The notes: generated from the letters alone by a model not told the origin. Positions 26,119-34,775 are shown, counted from the first letter of the stretch. The stretch: 64,000 nucleotides of DNA from Marinobacter manganoxydans MnI7-9 (GCF_000235625.1 NZ_AGTR01000034.1:97055-161054); one strand, 5' to 3'. Translations and numbers: made by a program.

Positions 26119-27342
26119 CTACGGCGCCTCGCCTGATTCGTTTGCCTGAATGAATGTTCCAACAGCCTCTGCCAGATCGTCGAACCAGGGGTTGTAAGTC
26201 AGCCGGCTGGTATACACCGGACGCTCCGTGTCGTGCCAGGCACTGAACCAGAGATCTTCCTCCGGCAACTGCCGGCAACCCTCCAGAGAGATGTTATTCG
26301 GTTCCAGGCATCGCTGCAGTGGCGCGCCCAGGCCGTAGAGTTCGTTGTCTGGCGCAATCAGCAGGGACTGATGAGAGAATTCCAGGATATTGGCATCAGG
26401 CAGATAACTGCTCAGGAAACGGATGCGCTCATCGGCCTGAGCGACCGGCCAGGGTTTACGGGTATCCCGAAAGATCATCATGGCATTCCCGGGATTGCTA
26501 AACCGCTCCCGGAATTGCGTGACCAGATACTCGAGATTGATCACCGAGTCGGCCTCCGTGGCGGCCAGGAACAAAGGCATATCGAGGCTTTCCTTCTGGA
26601 TTATCCGGCTTTGCGCCGCCGATATAACGTCGCCGATCTGACTGCCGGCGTTGAAGGAAAACGACTCGTACTTCACCGGATTAAGTTCGGGCTCCTTCTC
26701 TACAAAATCAGCAAACACGTCGGCGATGGGCGCCAGCCAGAGGTAGTCCCGCAAACCGTTAAGCTGCCAGGCCGGTGCAACCGCAATCAGACCCGCCGGT
26801 CGAGGACCGGTCTCTGAAAGCGCGTAATCTGTGGCCAGTGCCCCGCCCAGAGAAAAACCGCCAATAAACGCCCGATCCACGTCCTGCGACAGGGCAATGA
26901 AGTGATTGCGCACCTGATCGCGCCAGACGTCGGCGCTGGCCGTCACCATATCCCCGGGCCGGGTGCCGTGCCCCTGCAGCAACAGGGTCCGGACTTCAAC
27001 GCACTGATCCGCCAGGTAACGGGCCAGATCCCGGAACACAAAGGGCGAATCGCTCAGACCGTGAACCAATAGGATCCCGGCACGATCCCCGGAGCTGCAA
27101 CCTGCCGCCGGTGCCAGCCGGTACGGCAGGTTCCACTGCACCTGCTGTTCCCGCTCAAACCCGTCCACCGGCACCAGATTGGTATCGACATAGGCTTCGA
27201 CAGATTCCAGGTAGCGGTCGAAGTCGGTCACCGGTTCGGCGCCCAGGGTTGATGGCCCGGGCCTGTAGAGTTGAGTGCTGGTGGCGCAGGCGGCAGTGGC
27301 GGCCAGCACCAGTAAAACAATCAAAGTCCTGAGGATAGTCAT
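26119..27342 (-). CDS. alpha/beta hydrolase lipoprotein
   Basis: 407 residues from the ATG at 27342; upstream codons lack the export signal. A lipoprotein signal peptide ends LVLAATAAC with the lipobox Cys at residue 19. The hydrolase domain carries VHGLSDSPF, the nucleophile elbow GGFSLGGA, an acid in ATEADSV and His in FSHQSLL. It resembles the serine aminopeptidase/monoacylglycerol-lipase group (Hydrolase_4). Its substrate is probably a lipid or ester at the periplasmic side of a membrane. It is divergent from the HAD gene starting at 27476, with 133 bases between the genes. Confidence 0.82.
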   Translation of the reverse strand: MTILRTLIVLLVLAATAACATSTQLYRPGPSTLGAEPVTDFDRYLESVEAYVDTNLVPVDGFEREQQVQWNLPYRLAPAAGCSSGDRAGILLVHGLSDSPFVFRDLARYLADQCVEVRTLLLQGHGTRPGDMVTASADVWRDQVRNHFIALSQDVDRAFIGGFSLGGALATDYALSETGPRPAGLIAVAPAWQLNGLRDYLWLAPIADVFADFVEKEPELNPVKYESFSFNAGSQIGDVISAAQSRIIQKESLDMPLFLAATEADSVINLEYLVTQFRERFSNPGNAMMIFRDTRKPWPVAQADERIRFLSSYLPDANILEFSHQSLLIAPDNELYGLGAPLQRCLEPNNISLEGCRQLPEEDLWFSAWHDTERPVYTSRLTYNPWFDDLAEAVGTFIQANESGEAP

Positions 27343-27475
27343 AGCCGGCGTGTGGGTTTCGCTCCTTTGGTCATTACTGTCGTCATCGCTGACTGTGTTG
27401 AGTGATCGTTCAAATCTCGATACTGTGACTGCAGTATACGACCCCGAACCCCCTTCCGGATGAGGAGCCCCACCG

Positions 27476-28147
27476 ATGACCATGACCCTCGCTTTCGACG
27501 TTTACGGAACCCTGGTTGACCCCATGGGCATGTCCCGCCTGCTGGCGGAAGACGCTGGTGACAGGGCAGAGGGCGTAGCCGCGTTGTGGCGGGAGAAACA
27601 GCTGGAATTCTCGTTCCGCAAGGGCCTGATGAAAGTCTACGAAGATTTCGGTGTCTGCACCCGCCAAGCTCTGCGCTACGCCATGGCAACCCACAAACTG
27701 ACCCTGTCCGAAGAACGCGAAAACGCCCTGATGGCGGCTTACCTGTCTTTGCCCGCGTTCGAGGACGCGTTGCCGGCGTTAAAGAGTCTCAGAGGCGAGT
27801 ACCCGCTGTTCGCATTCTCCAATGGTGGTTATCCAGCACTGGAGAAAGTGCTCGGGCACAACGACTTGCTCGACCAATTTGAAGGCCTGGTATCGGTAGA
27901 CGATATCAAGAGTTTCAAACCTGATCCTGCCGTTTACACCTATGCCCGGCGCGCAACCGGTTCCTGGGAAAAACCCCTGTGTCTTGTGTCCAGTAACGCC
28001 TGGGATGTGATTGGTGCACGAGCTGCAGGATTACTCGCAATCTGGGTACAGAGGGATCCGAACAAGGTATTTGAAGACTGGGGGATTCAACCCTCAGCAG
28101 TGATCAACAGCCTTTCAGAACTGCAGGAAACACTGAAAAACCTCTGA
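27476..28147 (+). CDS. HAD superfamily hydrolase, haloacid dehalogenase type II
   Basis: 223 residues. Motif I FDVYGTLVD has the nucleophile Asp8. Motif II is FAFSNGG, followed by the Lys in VDDIKSFKPDPAVY, and a final motif is LVSSNAWDVIGARAAG. This pattern is that of L-2-haloacid dehalogenases, which hydrolyse the C-halogen bond; many relatives instead act as phosphatases. Start: the ATG at 27476 follows GATGAGGAGCCCCACCG. The palindromic element R6 begins 10 bases after the stop codon. Confidence 0.86.
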   Translation: MTMTLAFDVYGTLVDPMGMSRLLAEDAGDRAEGVAALWREKQLEFSFRKGLMKVYEDFGVCTRQALRYAMATHKLTLSEERENALMAAYLSLPAFEDALPALKSLRGEYPLFAFSNGGYPALEKVLGHNDLLDQFEGLVSVDDIKSFKPDPAVYTYARRATGSWEKPLCLVSSNAWDVIGARAAGLLAIWVQRDPNKVFEDWGIQPSAVINSLSELQETLKNL

Positions 28148-28157
28148 AGTAAGAGGA

Positions 28158-28273
28158 GGCAGGTGTCGGGGAGGGCTTTCCAAAACTGTCTGTCGCCATG
28201 GATGGCGACAGTCAAGCGTCACATGGACGTGCCGCAAGGAGCGTGTTTTGGAAAGCCCTCCCCGACACCTGCC
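28158..28273 (+). repeat. palindromic element R6 (type B)
   Basis: Arms 28158-28186 and 28245-28273 are perfectly paired over 29 bp around a 58-nt core. CTGTCGCCA-TGGA-TGGCGACAG (28190-28211) is followed by CACATGGACGTG, and a third GCAAGGAGC motif lies near the end. It lies in the tail-to-tail gap between the HAD and PhaC-like genes, in sense orientation for the HAD mRNA 3' end, where it could act as a processing or termination barrier for both. Confidence 0.9.
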
Positions 28274-28295
28274 GGCAAACTCCAAACTCAAAAAC

Positions 28296-29447
28296 TCAGT
28301 CCGACCGAAAAGCGAGCCAATCCGCCAACTCCAGCCAACTCTGACGAGGCGCCTTACTCCCCGCAAGAATGCCCATATGACCACCCGGCACAACCCGGAA
28401 CGTCTTGTCCGTAGAGCTCACATGATCCATCACCCGCTTGGCCGCACCCGGCGTCACCAGCGTATCGTCGCCCCCGGCGATGGCCAGTAAGTTGGCACTC
28501 ACATTATCCAGCCTGGCAACATCTTCACCGATCTGGATCTCACCTTTTGACAGCTGATTGTCGATCCAGACCCTCACCACCGTGTCCTGAATGATCCCGC
28601 CGGGGTAGGCCACCATACGGTCCAGAAACGCCGACGTGGTGGCGTGGTTGGTGACAAACTCCCGGTCACCCAGACGGATGATCAGTTCCCAGTAACTCAT
28701 CACGCTGGCAATCGGATTGGTCAGCTTGAACCCGATGGTATTGGCCCAGCCGGGGGTATGAAACCAGTGAGGTTTCACATCGTGAAGGCGGAACCCGGTG
28801 CGTTTCCGCACAAACCCGGCCACATCCGCCATGCGCTGATTCACAAGCCCCAGGATCCCCGACGCATGACTGTCGATCGGCGAGCCCAGCACAATGGCGT
28901 TGCGCACGTGCTGATCGTTGCTGAGCGCGGAATAGAACAGCGTGAACATGCCACCCATACTCCAGCCATGCAGCGACAACTCCTGTTCACCGCTATGCTC
29001 CCGAACCCGGTTCAGGTAGGCCGGCAGCAACTCGGCCACATAGGTATGCAGGTTGTAGTGACTGTGTTCCCGCGTGGGCATGCCCCAGTCGATCAGATAC
29101 ACCTCAAATCCCTTGGCACGCAGAAACCGAACCAGACTGCGCTGGGGAAACAGATCGTAGATCAGCATATTCACCGCCAGGGGCGGCACGATCACAATCG
29201 GTGTCTTATGGGCCGTGCGCTCAACCGCAATGGTCTCGCCTTCCAGCTCGATGAAATCCTCGGCCAGTGGTGGGTAGTAACGCAGGCTGACCAGACCATC
29301 GGTATACAGGGTTTCAAACGGCGTCTGCCCGGCCTGCACCAGACTGGCGGCCCGGAACACCCGGTCGAAAGCGTTGCCGGCATAAAGGGCCGTTTGCCGG
29401 GTAACGCCTGCCGCCCGGTCAGCGGCGGATTTGAAGAGATTGGGCAT
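28296..29447 (-). CDS. PhaC-like alpha/beta hydrolase with Ser nucleophile
   Basis: 383 residues from the ATG at 29447 (an ATG at 29459 is also possible; neither has a clear Shine-Dalgarno sequence). The architecture and the motifs VPPLAVNMLIYDLFP, YLIDWGMPTREHSHYNL and PGGHMGILAG resemble poly(3-hydroxyalkanoate) synthase. The nucleophile elbow reads GWSMGG, so the active residue is Ser (near position 163), not the Cys of true PhaC. Asp in AGGDDTLV and His in PGGHMG complete the triad. Possible functions are a PHA-related esterase, depolymerase-like enzyme or medium-chain hydrolase. Divergent from the acyltransferase that starts at 29673. Confidence 0.78.
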   Translation of the reverse strand: MPNLFKSAADRAAGVTRQTALYAGNAFDRVFRAASLVQAGQTPFETLYTDGLVSLRYYPPLAEDFIELEGETIAVERTAHKTPIVIVPPLAVNMLIYDLFPQRSLVRFLRAKGFEVYLIDWGMPTREHSHYNLHTYVAELLPAYLNRVREHSGEQELSLHGWSMGGMFTLFYSALSNDQHVRNAIVLGSPIDSHASGILGLVNQRMADVAGFVRKRTGFRLHDVKPHWFHTPGWANTIGFKLTNPIASVMSYWELIIRLGDREFVTNHATTSAFLDRMVAYPGGIIQDTVVRVWIDNQLSKGEIQIGEDVARLDNVSANLLAIAGGDDTLVTPGAAKRVMDHVSSTDKTFRVVPGGHMGILAGSKAPRQSWLELADWLAFRSD

Positions 29448-29672
29448 GGGAATGTCCATGGAGAATTTGACGCTCACTATACGGATTACCGAACTTCTAC
29501 TGTCCCGTCTCGCAGGCCAGACATCGAGATTATCCATGGTGAGGCGCAAATCACCATGGCAGAAGTGTCCAAACCGGTGGGCAAACCGGTCACTTCAGGC
29601 CACTGCCCAATGCGGTCTGTGGTTGCTATCATTAGCCCCTATTTGGAAACAATAACCAGAAACAGGACCGCC

Positions 29673-30566
29673 ATGCTCAGCTTTCTCCCTGCCCCCGTCA
29701 TCGGTGTACTCAATTCTATCCTGTTGGGAATCAACACCCTGTTCTGGTGCATCCTGCTCTACATCCCGGCCATTCTCAAACTCATCATCCCCATCCAGGG
29801 CTTCCGGGTCCTGTGTACTCGGGTCATCATCTGGATCGCGGAAGCCTGGGTTGCCTGCAACACCGGCTGGATGAAGCTGACCCATGGTACAAAATGGGAT
29901 GTGAAAGGCGCCGAAAACCTCCAGCGGGAAAGCTGGTACCTGGTGCTGGCCAATCACCAGAGCTGGGTGGATATCTTCGCCATGCAGCGGGTGTTCAACC
30001 ATCGGGCGCCGTTCCTCAAGTTCTTCCTAAAGCAGCAGCTGATCTGGGTGCCGGTGATCGGCCTCGCGTGGTGGGGCCTGGATTTCCCGTTTATGAAGCG
30101 CTACACCCGGGAATACCTGATCAAACATCCGGAGAAGCGGGGCGAGGATCTTCGGTCAACCCGCAGGGCCTGTGAGAAGTTCCGGTACACCCCGGTGAGT
30201 GTGATGAACTTTGTCGAAGGCACCCGGTTTACCCAGGCCAAACACGACAAACAGAAGTCGGCCTACAAGCACCTGCTGACGCCCAAGGCTGGCGGTGCCG
30301 CCTTCGTGCTCGACGCCATGGGCGATTCGATCCAGACCCTGGTGGACGTGACCATCGCCTATCCGGACGGAGCACCCACCTTCTGGGAGTTTATCTGTGG
30401 CCGGGTCAAGGAAGTCAAAATGGAAATCCACACCGTTGATATCCCGGAGCATCTGAAAGGCCGGGACTACTCAACGGATGCAGAGCACCGCCGGAACGTG
30501 AAAAACTGGCTGGGGGATCAGTGGCAGGCGAAGGATGAACGGCTGGAGCGGATGCTGGCCCGGTAA
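29673..30566 (+). CDS. 1-acylglycerol-3-phosphate acyltransferase-like (YihG family)
   Basis: 297 residues. The frame is open 343 codons further upstream, but that stretch is the complement of the PhaC-like gene. The real start ATG at 29673 has CAGGA 5 bases upstream. The PlsC motif NHQSWVD (near residue 92) is the catalytic His-X4-Asp block, FVEGTRFTQAK is motif III, and two N-terminal hydrophobic segments anchor it. It should acylate lysophospholipid at position 2 in the inner membrane, as E. coli YihG does for certain acyl chains. It is divergent from the PhaC-like gene. Confidence 0.88.
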   Translation: MLSFLPAPVIGVLNSILLGINTLFWCILLYIPAILKLIIPIQGFRVLCTRVIIWIAEAWVACNTGWMKLTHGTKWDVKGAENLQRESWYLVLANHQSWVDIFAMQRVFNHRAPFLKFFLKQQLIWVPVIGLAWWGLDFPFMKRYTREYLIKHPEKRGEDLRSTRRACEKFRYTPVSVMNFVEGTRFTQAKHDKQKSAYKHLLTPKAGGAAFVLDAMGDSIQTLVDVTIAYPDGAPTFWEFICGRVKEVKMEIHTVDIPEHLKGRDYSTDAEHRRNVKNWLGDQWQAKDERLERMLAR

Positions 30567-30576
30567 TTACCGGGCA

Positions 30577-30780
30577 TCAGCTGTCGGAGTCGTCTTCCAC
30601 TTCATCCGGGTGTTCCTGCTTGTAGCGCTCCCACTCTTCCCAGTCGTGGGGCGTCCCCGCATGGGGCCGGCGCAGGTGCTTGGCGTGCTCCATGGCGTTG
30701 TGGCGCAGGCTGTGGTCCCGCTCTTCCTCTTCCTTGTCAAAACCGTACTTTTTCAGAAATTCGTCAGGGCTGATGGGCAT
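30577..30780 (-). CDS. small acidic conserved protein
   Basis: 67 residues, strongly charged (MPISPDEFLKKYGFDKEEEE…HPDEVEDDSDS), with no cysteine and no membrane segment. Start ATG with a strong GGAGG 5 bases upstream. No domain is recognised. It starts 61 bases downstream of the RNase II gene on the same strand. Confidence 0.65.
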   Translation of the reverse strand: MPISPDEFLKKYGFDKEEEERDHSLRHNAMEHAKHLRRPHAGTPHDWEEWERYKQEHPDEVEDDSDS

Positions 30781-30841
30781 GGCGCACCTCCATCAAAGGA
30801 ATATGTCCTTGTAAGTACGATGCGCCTGCCCGTGTGGTTTT

Positions 30842-32827
30842 TCAACCGTCGTCGGAGCCGGTCCCGGTCGGGATCTCCTGTGCTTCCACCAGCTTGAAAT
30901 TGATCTGCCTGCGCTCTTCGTCCACGCCTGCAAAGCTTACCGTTACCGGCTGCTCCAGCTGGAAGATTCGGCCGTTCTTGTTGTGGATCAGGCGAAGAGT
31001 AACGGGGTCAAAGCTGTATTTGCCATCCAGATCCTTGCAGCTGACGAACCCTTCCAATCCGTTGGCATCCAGCCGTACAAAGAAACCGGCGGGCACCGTG
31101 CGGCTGATCACACCGCTCATGGGTTCTTCGCCGAGTGTTTTGGCAAAGTCACTCTTGAGCCAGGCTTCCAGACTGTTTGCCGCCTGGCGGGCACGGATCT
31201 GGGCTGCTTGCAGAGCCTCCAGCTGATCCTCGCTCAAGGCCTTCATGGGGGTATCCCACAGTGCCGATTTGATCAGCCGGTGGACATAGAAGTCCGAGAA
31301 CTTGCGCAGTGGCGAAGTAAACGTGGTGTAGGCGTCCAGGCCCATACCCTGGTGAGGCGCGGGCTTGAAGCTCAGCTCGGCCCGGGCCAGCTGGCGGGAC
31401 AGTATGGCTTTTACCGGTACTTCGGCTTCCAGGGCGTCGGTTTCCTTCATCAGCTTGCGGAAACCTTCGGCCTGATGGGCATCAACCCCCGACAGATGCG
31501 GTGCGTGGCTGTCGATCAGTGCCCGGATGTTGTCGGCGCGATCATCCCGTAGCCCGGGGTGCTGGATAAACAACCCTGCAGTCTGGTTGGCGAGGAAGTC
31601 TGCGGCGCAGCGGTTGGCGGCGACCATGCACTCTTCCACCAGCCGATGGGCTTCATTCTGGACGGACGGTTCAATCAGCCGGATGCGTTTGTTTTCATCG
31701 AGCCGGAGGCGGAATTCCGGCCGGTCGCCGCTCAGCAGCGCATGTTCACTGCGCCATTTCCTGAGTGCTGTCGCTGCCTGGTGCAACTGGTCCAGGCTGT
31801 TGGCAACGTCGTCCGGAAGTGCCTTGATCTCATCGTCCTCCCGACCTTCGATCAGGTTTGAGACGAGCTCGTAGCTGAGCTTGCCCTTGGACTGGATAAC
31901 CGCCTGGTGAAAGCTGTAGTCGCCCAGGCTGCCATCGTTGTTAACCTGAAGATCACATACCAGAGCCAGCCGCTTCACGTCTGGCATCAGAGAGCACAGG
32001 CGGGTGCTGATGCTGTCAGGCAGCATGGGCAGGGGTTCGCCCGGGAAGTAAATGGCGGTGGCGCGATTGAACGCCTCCTGCTCCGCGGGGCTGTCGGTTT
32101 CGATCACAGCGGTCGGGTCGGCAATGGCAATCGACAGGGTCCAGCCGGTGGCGTTGGGCTCGGCCAGCAGGGCATCGTCCATGTCCTGGGTGCCCGGGCT
32201 GTCGATGGTCACATACGGGCGGTCCGTGCGGTCTTCCCGCCCGGCTTCCCGGGATTCGATATCACTCTCACTGAGGCTGTCGGCCTGTGTACGCACCGCG
32301 TCCGGCCAGGTGTCCGCCAGATCAAAGGTAGCCAGGGTGAAGGAGCGTTCAATACCGGGTTCTCCCGCCTTGCCGATTACCCGCAGTACCTTGGCCTGGC
32401 CCTTGCCATCCTTGATCGGATGCTTGTGAATCTGACAGTAGAGGTAATCGTCCTGCTGGGCGTTCATTCGCTCTTTGGGGGGAATGAAGATCCAGCGGTT
32501 GATGCCCGGGGTTTCGGGCACCACGAAATGGCCTTTGCCTTTCACCAGGTAACGGCCCACAAAGGTGTTCAGGCGGGTTTCCAGCAGTTCGTCCACAACA
32601 CCCTGGGTTTTGCCTTTCTCAACCTCCTGCTCGGTGACATTCACCCGGTCCCCGGGCAGCACCTTCTGCATTTCCTCGGGTGGCAGGAAGACATCCCGGC
32701 CTTCGTCGAGCGCAACAAATCCGAAGCGGCCATTGGTGGCTTTGACTGTTCCGGGAAAAACCACCTTGTTGTCCTTGATATCCGATTTCAGCTGGCGCAA
32801 CTGGCTGAGGGCGTCGGCATTGAGCAT
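30842..32827 (-). CDS. rnb: exoribonuclease II-type RNB protein
   Basis: 661 residues from the ATG at 32827 (AGGT about 8 bases upstream); a further upstream extension is not family-like. N-terminal cold-shock domains (about 20-170, VFPGTVKATNGRFGFVALDEGRDVFL) precede the RNB catalytic domain (about 190-560) and a C-terminal S1 domain (from about 580). The metal-binding block DSPGTQDMDDAL near residue 206 matches RNase II. The enzyme degrades single-stranded RNA from the 3' end. The length (RNase II 644, RNase R about 800) and the absence of a basic tail favour RNase II over RNase R. Confidence 0.87.
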   Translation of the reverse strand: MLNADALSQLRQLKSDIKDNKVVFPGTVKATNGRFGFVALDEGRDVFLPPEEMQKVLPGDRVNVTEQEVEKGKTQGVVDELLETRLNTFVGRYLVKGKGHFVVPETPGINRWIFIPPKERMNAQQDDYLYCQIHKHPIKDGKGQAKVLRVIGKAGEPGIERSFTLATFDLADTWPDAVRTQADSLSESDIESREAGREDRTDRPYVTIDSPGTQDMDDALLAEPNATGWTLSIAIADPTAVIETDSPAEQEAFNRATAIYFPGEPLPMLPDSISTRLCSLMPDVKRLALVCDLQVNNDGSLGDYSFHQAVIQSKGKLSYELVSNLIEGREDDEIKALPDDVANSLDQLHQAATALRKWRSEHALLSGDRPEFRLRLDENKRIRLIEPSVQNEAHRLVEECMVAANRCAADFLANQTAGLFIQHPGLRDDRADNIRALIDSHAPHLSGVDAHQAEGFRKLMKETDALEAEVPVKAILSRQLARAELSFKPAPHQGMGLDAYTTFTSPLRKFSDFYVHRLIKSALWDTPMKALSEDQLEALQAAQIRARQAANSLEAWLKSDFAKTLGEEPMSGVISRTVPAGFFVRLDANGLEGFVSCKDLDGKYSFDPVTLRLIHNKNGRIFQLEQPVTVSFAGVDEERRQINFKLVEAQEIPTGTGSDDG

Positions 32828-32900
32828 GAAGTAACCTGGCTGGTAAAAAAATGAATGATGGGGCGGAGTATAACGGTTATGGCGGTATGAGTCAGACCCG

Positions 32901-34619
32901 TTACGCGGGGTTAATCTCCGGGTCTTCCGAGGTGGTAATACAGACCCGGTTGCGCCCCTCATCCTTGGCCTGATAAAGCGCCCGATCCGCTTGACGAAGA
33001 ATGGTATCGGTGCTGTCACCCGGCAGAGCAAAGTAGCCACCAACACTGACGGTGACCTGGGTGCCGGTTTTGCGGCTCTCCTGTTCCACGGATTCCCGGA
33101 TGCGGAGGGCGATACGGTGTAGTGTCTCTGGATCGCAGGGCGACAACAGGACCACGAACTCGTCCCCACCCCAGCGTCCCGGATGGTCGTAGGGGCGCAC
33201 GCCGGCTTTCAGCCACAGGGCAACCCGGCACAGGATCTGATCGCCGGCCTGATGGCCCAGGTTGTCATTGATGCTCTTGAAATGGTCAATGTCCAGCCAG
33301 ATCACGCCAAAGCCGGTCTCCTGGCGGCGGGCCCGCTGGATTTCCTCATCCAGCACTTCGTCCAGGCCGCGACGGTTTTTCAGGCCGGTCAGGGGATCGA
33401 CGCGGGCCAGTCGGTTCAACTCATCCGTTCTTTGAGCGACTTTTTCTTCGAGTTCCCGGGTAGAGTGGCCGAGGCTCTGGGTCATTTTCTCGAAATGATC
33501 CGCCAGCCAGCCGATCTCATTATCCGGTTTATCCAGCCGCGGCAGATCGAAGCTGCCCTCCCGGACTTTTTCCACGGCGTGTTCCAGGCTCATGATGGGC
33601 TTGAGAATCCGGGACTGGATAATCAGGTGGAACAGCACCAGTGTGACCAGCAGTGTGCCCAGGAATACCGCCACCAGCGGCCACAGATAGCTGGTTGGCA
33701 AGAGTGTATTGAGGTCAAGCAGGGTGATCTCAAACCAGCCAATCGCCGGCAGGAAGGCAACCCCGGCCAGATGCTTGCGGCCATCCACCGTCACGAAGCC
33801 GCTTTCCACCTGGCCGGCCTGGTCGCCCGGCTTCTTGAGAAGCTGCAACATACCGAGAATCTGCTGCTTGTCCTGGGGATCATCGAACAGCAGGTCGATG
33901 GTGTTCTTCTGGCCTTCGGGTTTGATGATGCTGGCGAAGTCGATGTAGTTCCGGTCGCGATAGAGCTGGATGGCGCCATTGTAATCCACGAACAGGGTGG
34001 TGATGCCCTCCTGACCGATGTCGACAATATCCTGCAGAAAAGCATCCAGACTCAGACCGGTTCCGACCATACCGACAATTTCGCCGGCCTCATCGCGCAT
34101 CAGCACATCAATCCAGAGTTTGGTAACACCCAGCTCGGTATCCGGATTTACGTTGAGGTGGAAGTCGCGACCTTCTTCTATGAGCTGGAAAAACCAGGCG
34201 TCATCCGGCTTGTCTTTATCCAGCACATATCGGAACTGGTTACCGGCGTATTCGTTTTCCTCGTTGTTGTAGTAATAGTGGGCATTGTTGACGAGGGCAA
34301 CGAAGTAGTTGTTGTCCCGGAAATTGGAACGAAAACTCTCCATCTGGCGGATGGCTTCAGCTTGGAGTGCGGTGTCATCCGGATTAGCGGCCCAGTTGAT
34401 CAGGGCGGAGGAACTGGCCATCTGTTTGGCCAACCCGATTTCCCGCTCCAGGGACTGCAGCAGGCGGGCGCTGTCGTAGCGAACCTGTATTTCCGCGACC
34501 TGTTGGCCCCAGCGTTCGATGATGCTCTCGGACAGCTCCCGGTAGGCCAGCCACGAAGCCACGGAAGCCACGATGATGAGACTGGCGGCCAGGCCAAGGA
34601 TGCGGGTTTTAAGGCTCAA
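32901..34619 (-). CDS. membrane sensor diguanylate cyclase (dCache-like, HAMP, GGDEF)
   Basis: 572 residues. TM1 at residues 8-26, periplasmic double-Cache-like sensor (about 30-310), TM2 near 315-340, HAMP and a coiled segment to about 405, then the GGDEF domain. The active site GGDEF is near residue 484 (RWGGDEFVVLL). An RPYD sequence five residues upstream is a product-inhibition I-site (RxxD). It makes c-di-GMP from two GTP and should be feedback inhibited. The ligand is unknown. Tandem and convergent genes nearby do not indicate a partner. Confidence 0.92.
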   Translation of the reverse strand: MSLKTRILGLAASLIIVASVASWLAYRELSESIIERWGQQVAEIQVRYDSARLLQSLEREIGLAKQMASSSALINWAANPDDTALQAEAIRQMESFRSNFRDNNYFVALVNNAHYYYNNEENEYAGNQFRYVLDKDKPDDAWFFQLIEEGRDFHLNVNPDTELGVTKLWIDVLMRDEAGEIVGMVGTGLSLDAFLQDIVDIGQEGITTLFVDYNGAIQLYRDRNYIDFASIIKPEGQKNTIDLLFDDPQDKQQILGMLQLLKKPGDQAGQVESGFVTVDGRKHLAGVAFLPAIGWFEITLLDLNTLLPTSYLWPLVAVFLGTLLVTLVLFHLIIQSRILKPIMSLEHAVEKVREGSFDLPRLDKPDNEIGWLADHFEKMTQSLGHSTRELEEKVAQRTDELNRLARVDPLTGLKNRRGLDEVLDEEIQRARRQETGFGVIWLDIDHFKSINDNLGHQAGDQILCRVALWLKAGVRPYDHPGRWGGDEFVVLLSPCDPETLHRIALRIRESVEQESRKTGTQVTVSVGGYFALPGDSTDTILRQADRALYQAKDEGRNRVCITTSEDPEINPA

Positions 34620-34734
34620 CGAGTATCCCTCTCGGATTTTTCTGGGTTTCTGGGCGCCAATGATAGAACACTGGTTAACCAGAGTGTAGAAAAAACAGAC
34701 AGGGACTGGCAGGAAGCGGGAGGAAAAGGAGGCC

Positions 34735-34762
34735 GCAAGGGCCGATAAATACCGGCCCTTGC
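34735..34762 (-). terminator. terminator of the copper operon
   Basis: GCAAGGGCCG pairs with CGGCCCTTGC over 10 bp with a loop of eight bases, 13 bases after the DUF411 stop on the minus strand. A pyrimidine-rich tract (GGCCTCCTTTTCC) follows it in the direction of minus-strand transcription. That supports intrinsic termination, though the U-tract is short. Confidence 0.6.
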
Positions 34763-34775
34763 CTGGTTATTGGCG

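Noticed and set aside
6681-28273. Palindromic elements as integron attC sites or CRISPR repeats
   Set aside because: There are no integrase, cassette array, R box (GTTRRRY) pattern at the ends, or regular spacers; copies are kilobases apart in normal chromosomal gaps.
6681-28273. Palindromic elements as ordinary intrinsic terminators
   Set aside because: No U-tract follows the stems on either strand in R1, R2, R3, R4, R5 or R6, and several lie upstream of genes. Termination by other means is not excluded.
28644-29672. 343-codon N-terminal extension of the acyltransferase
   Set aside because: It lies antisense to the PhaC-like gene; the real ATG at 29673 has CAGGA at the right distance and begins the PlsC membrane region.
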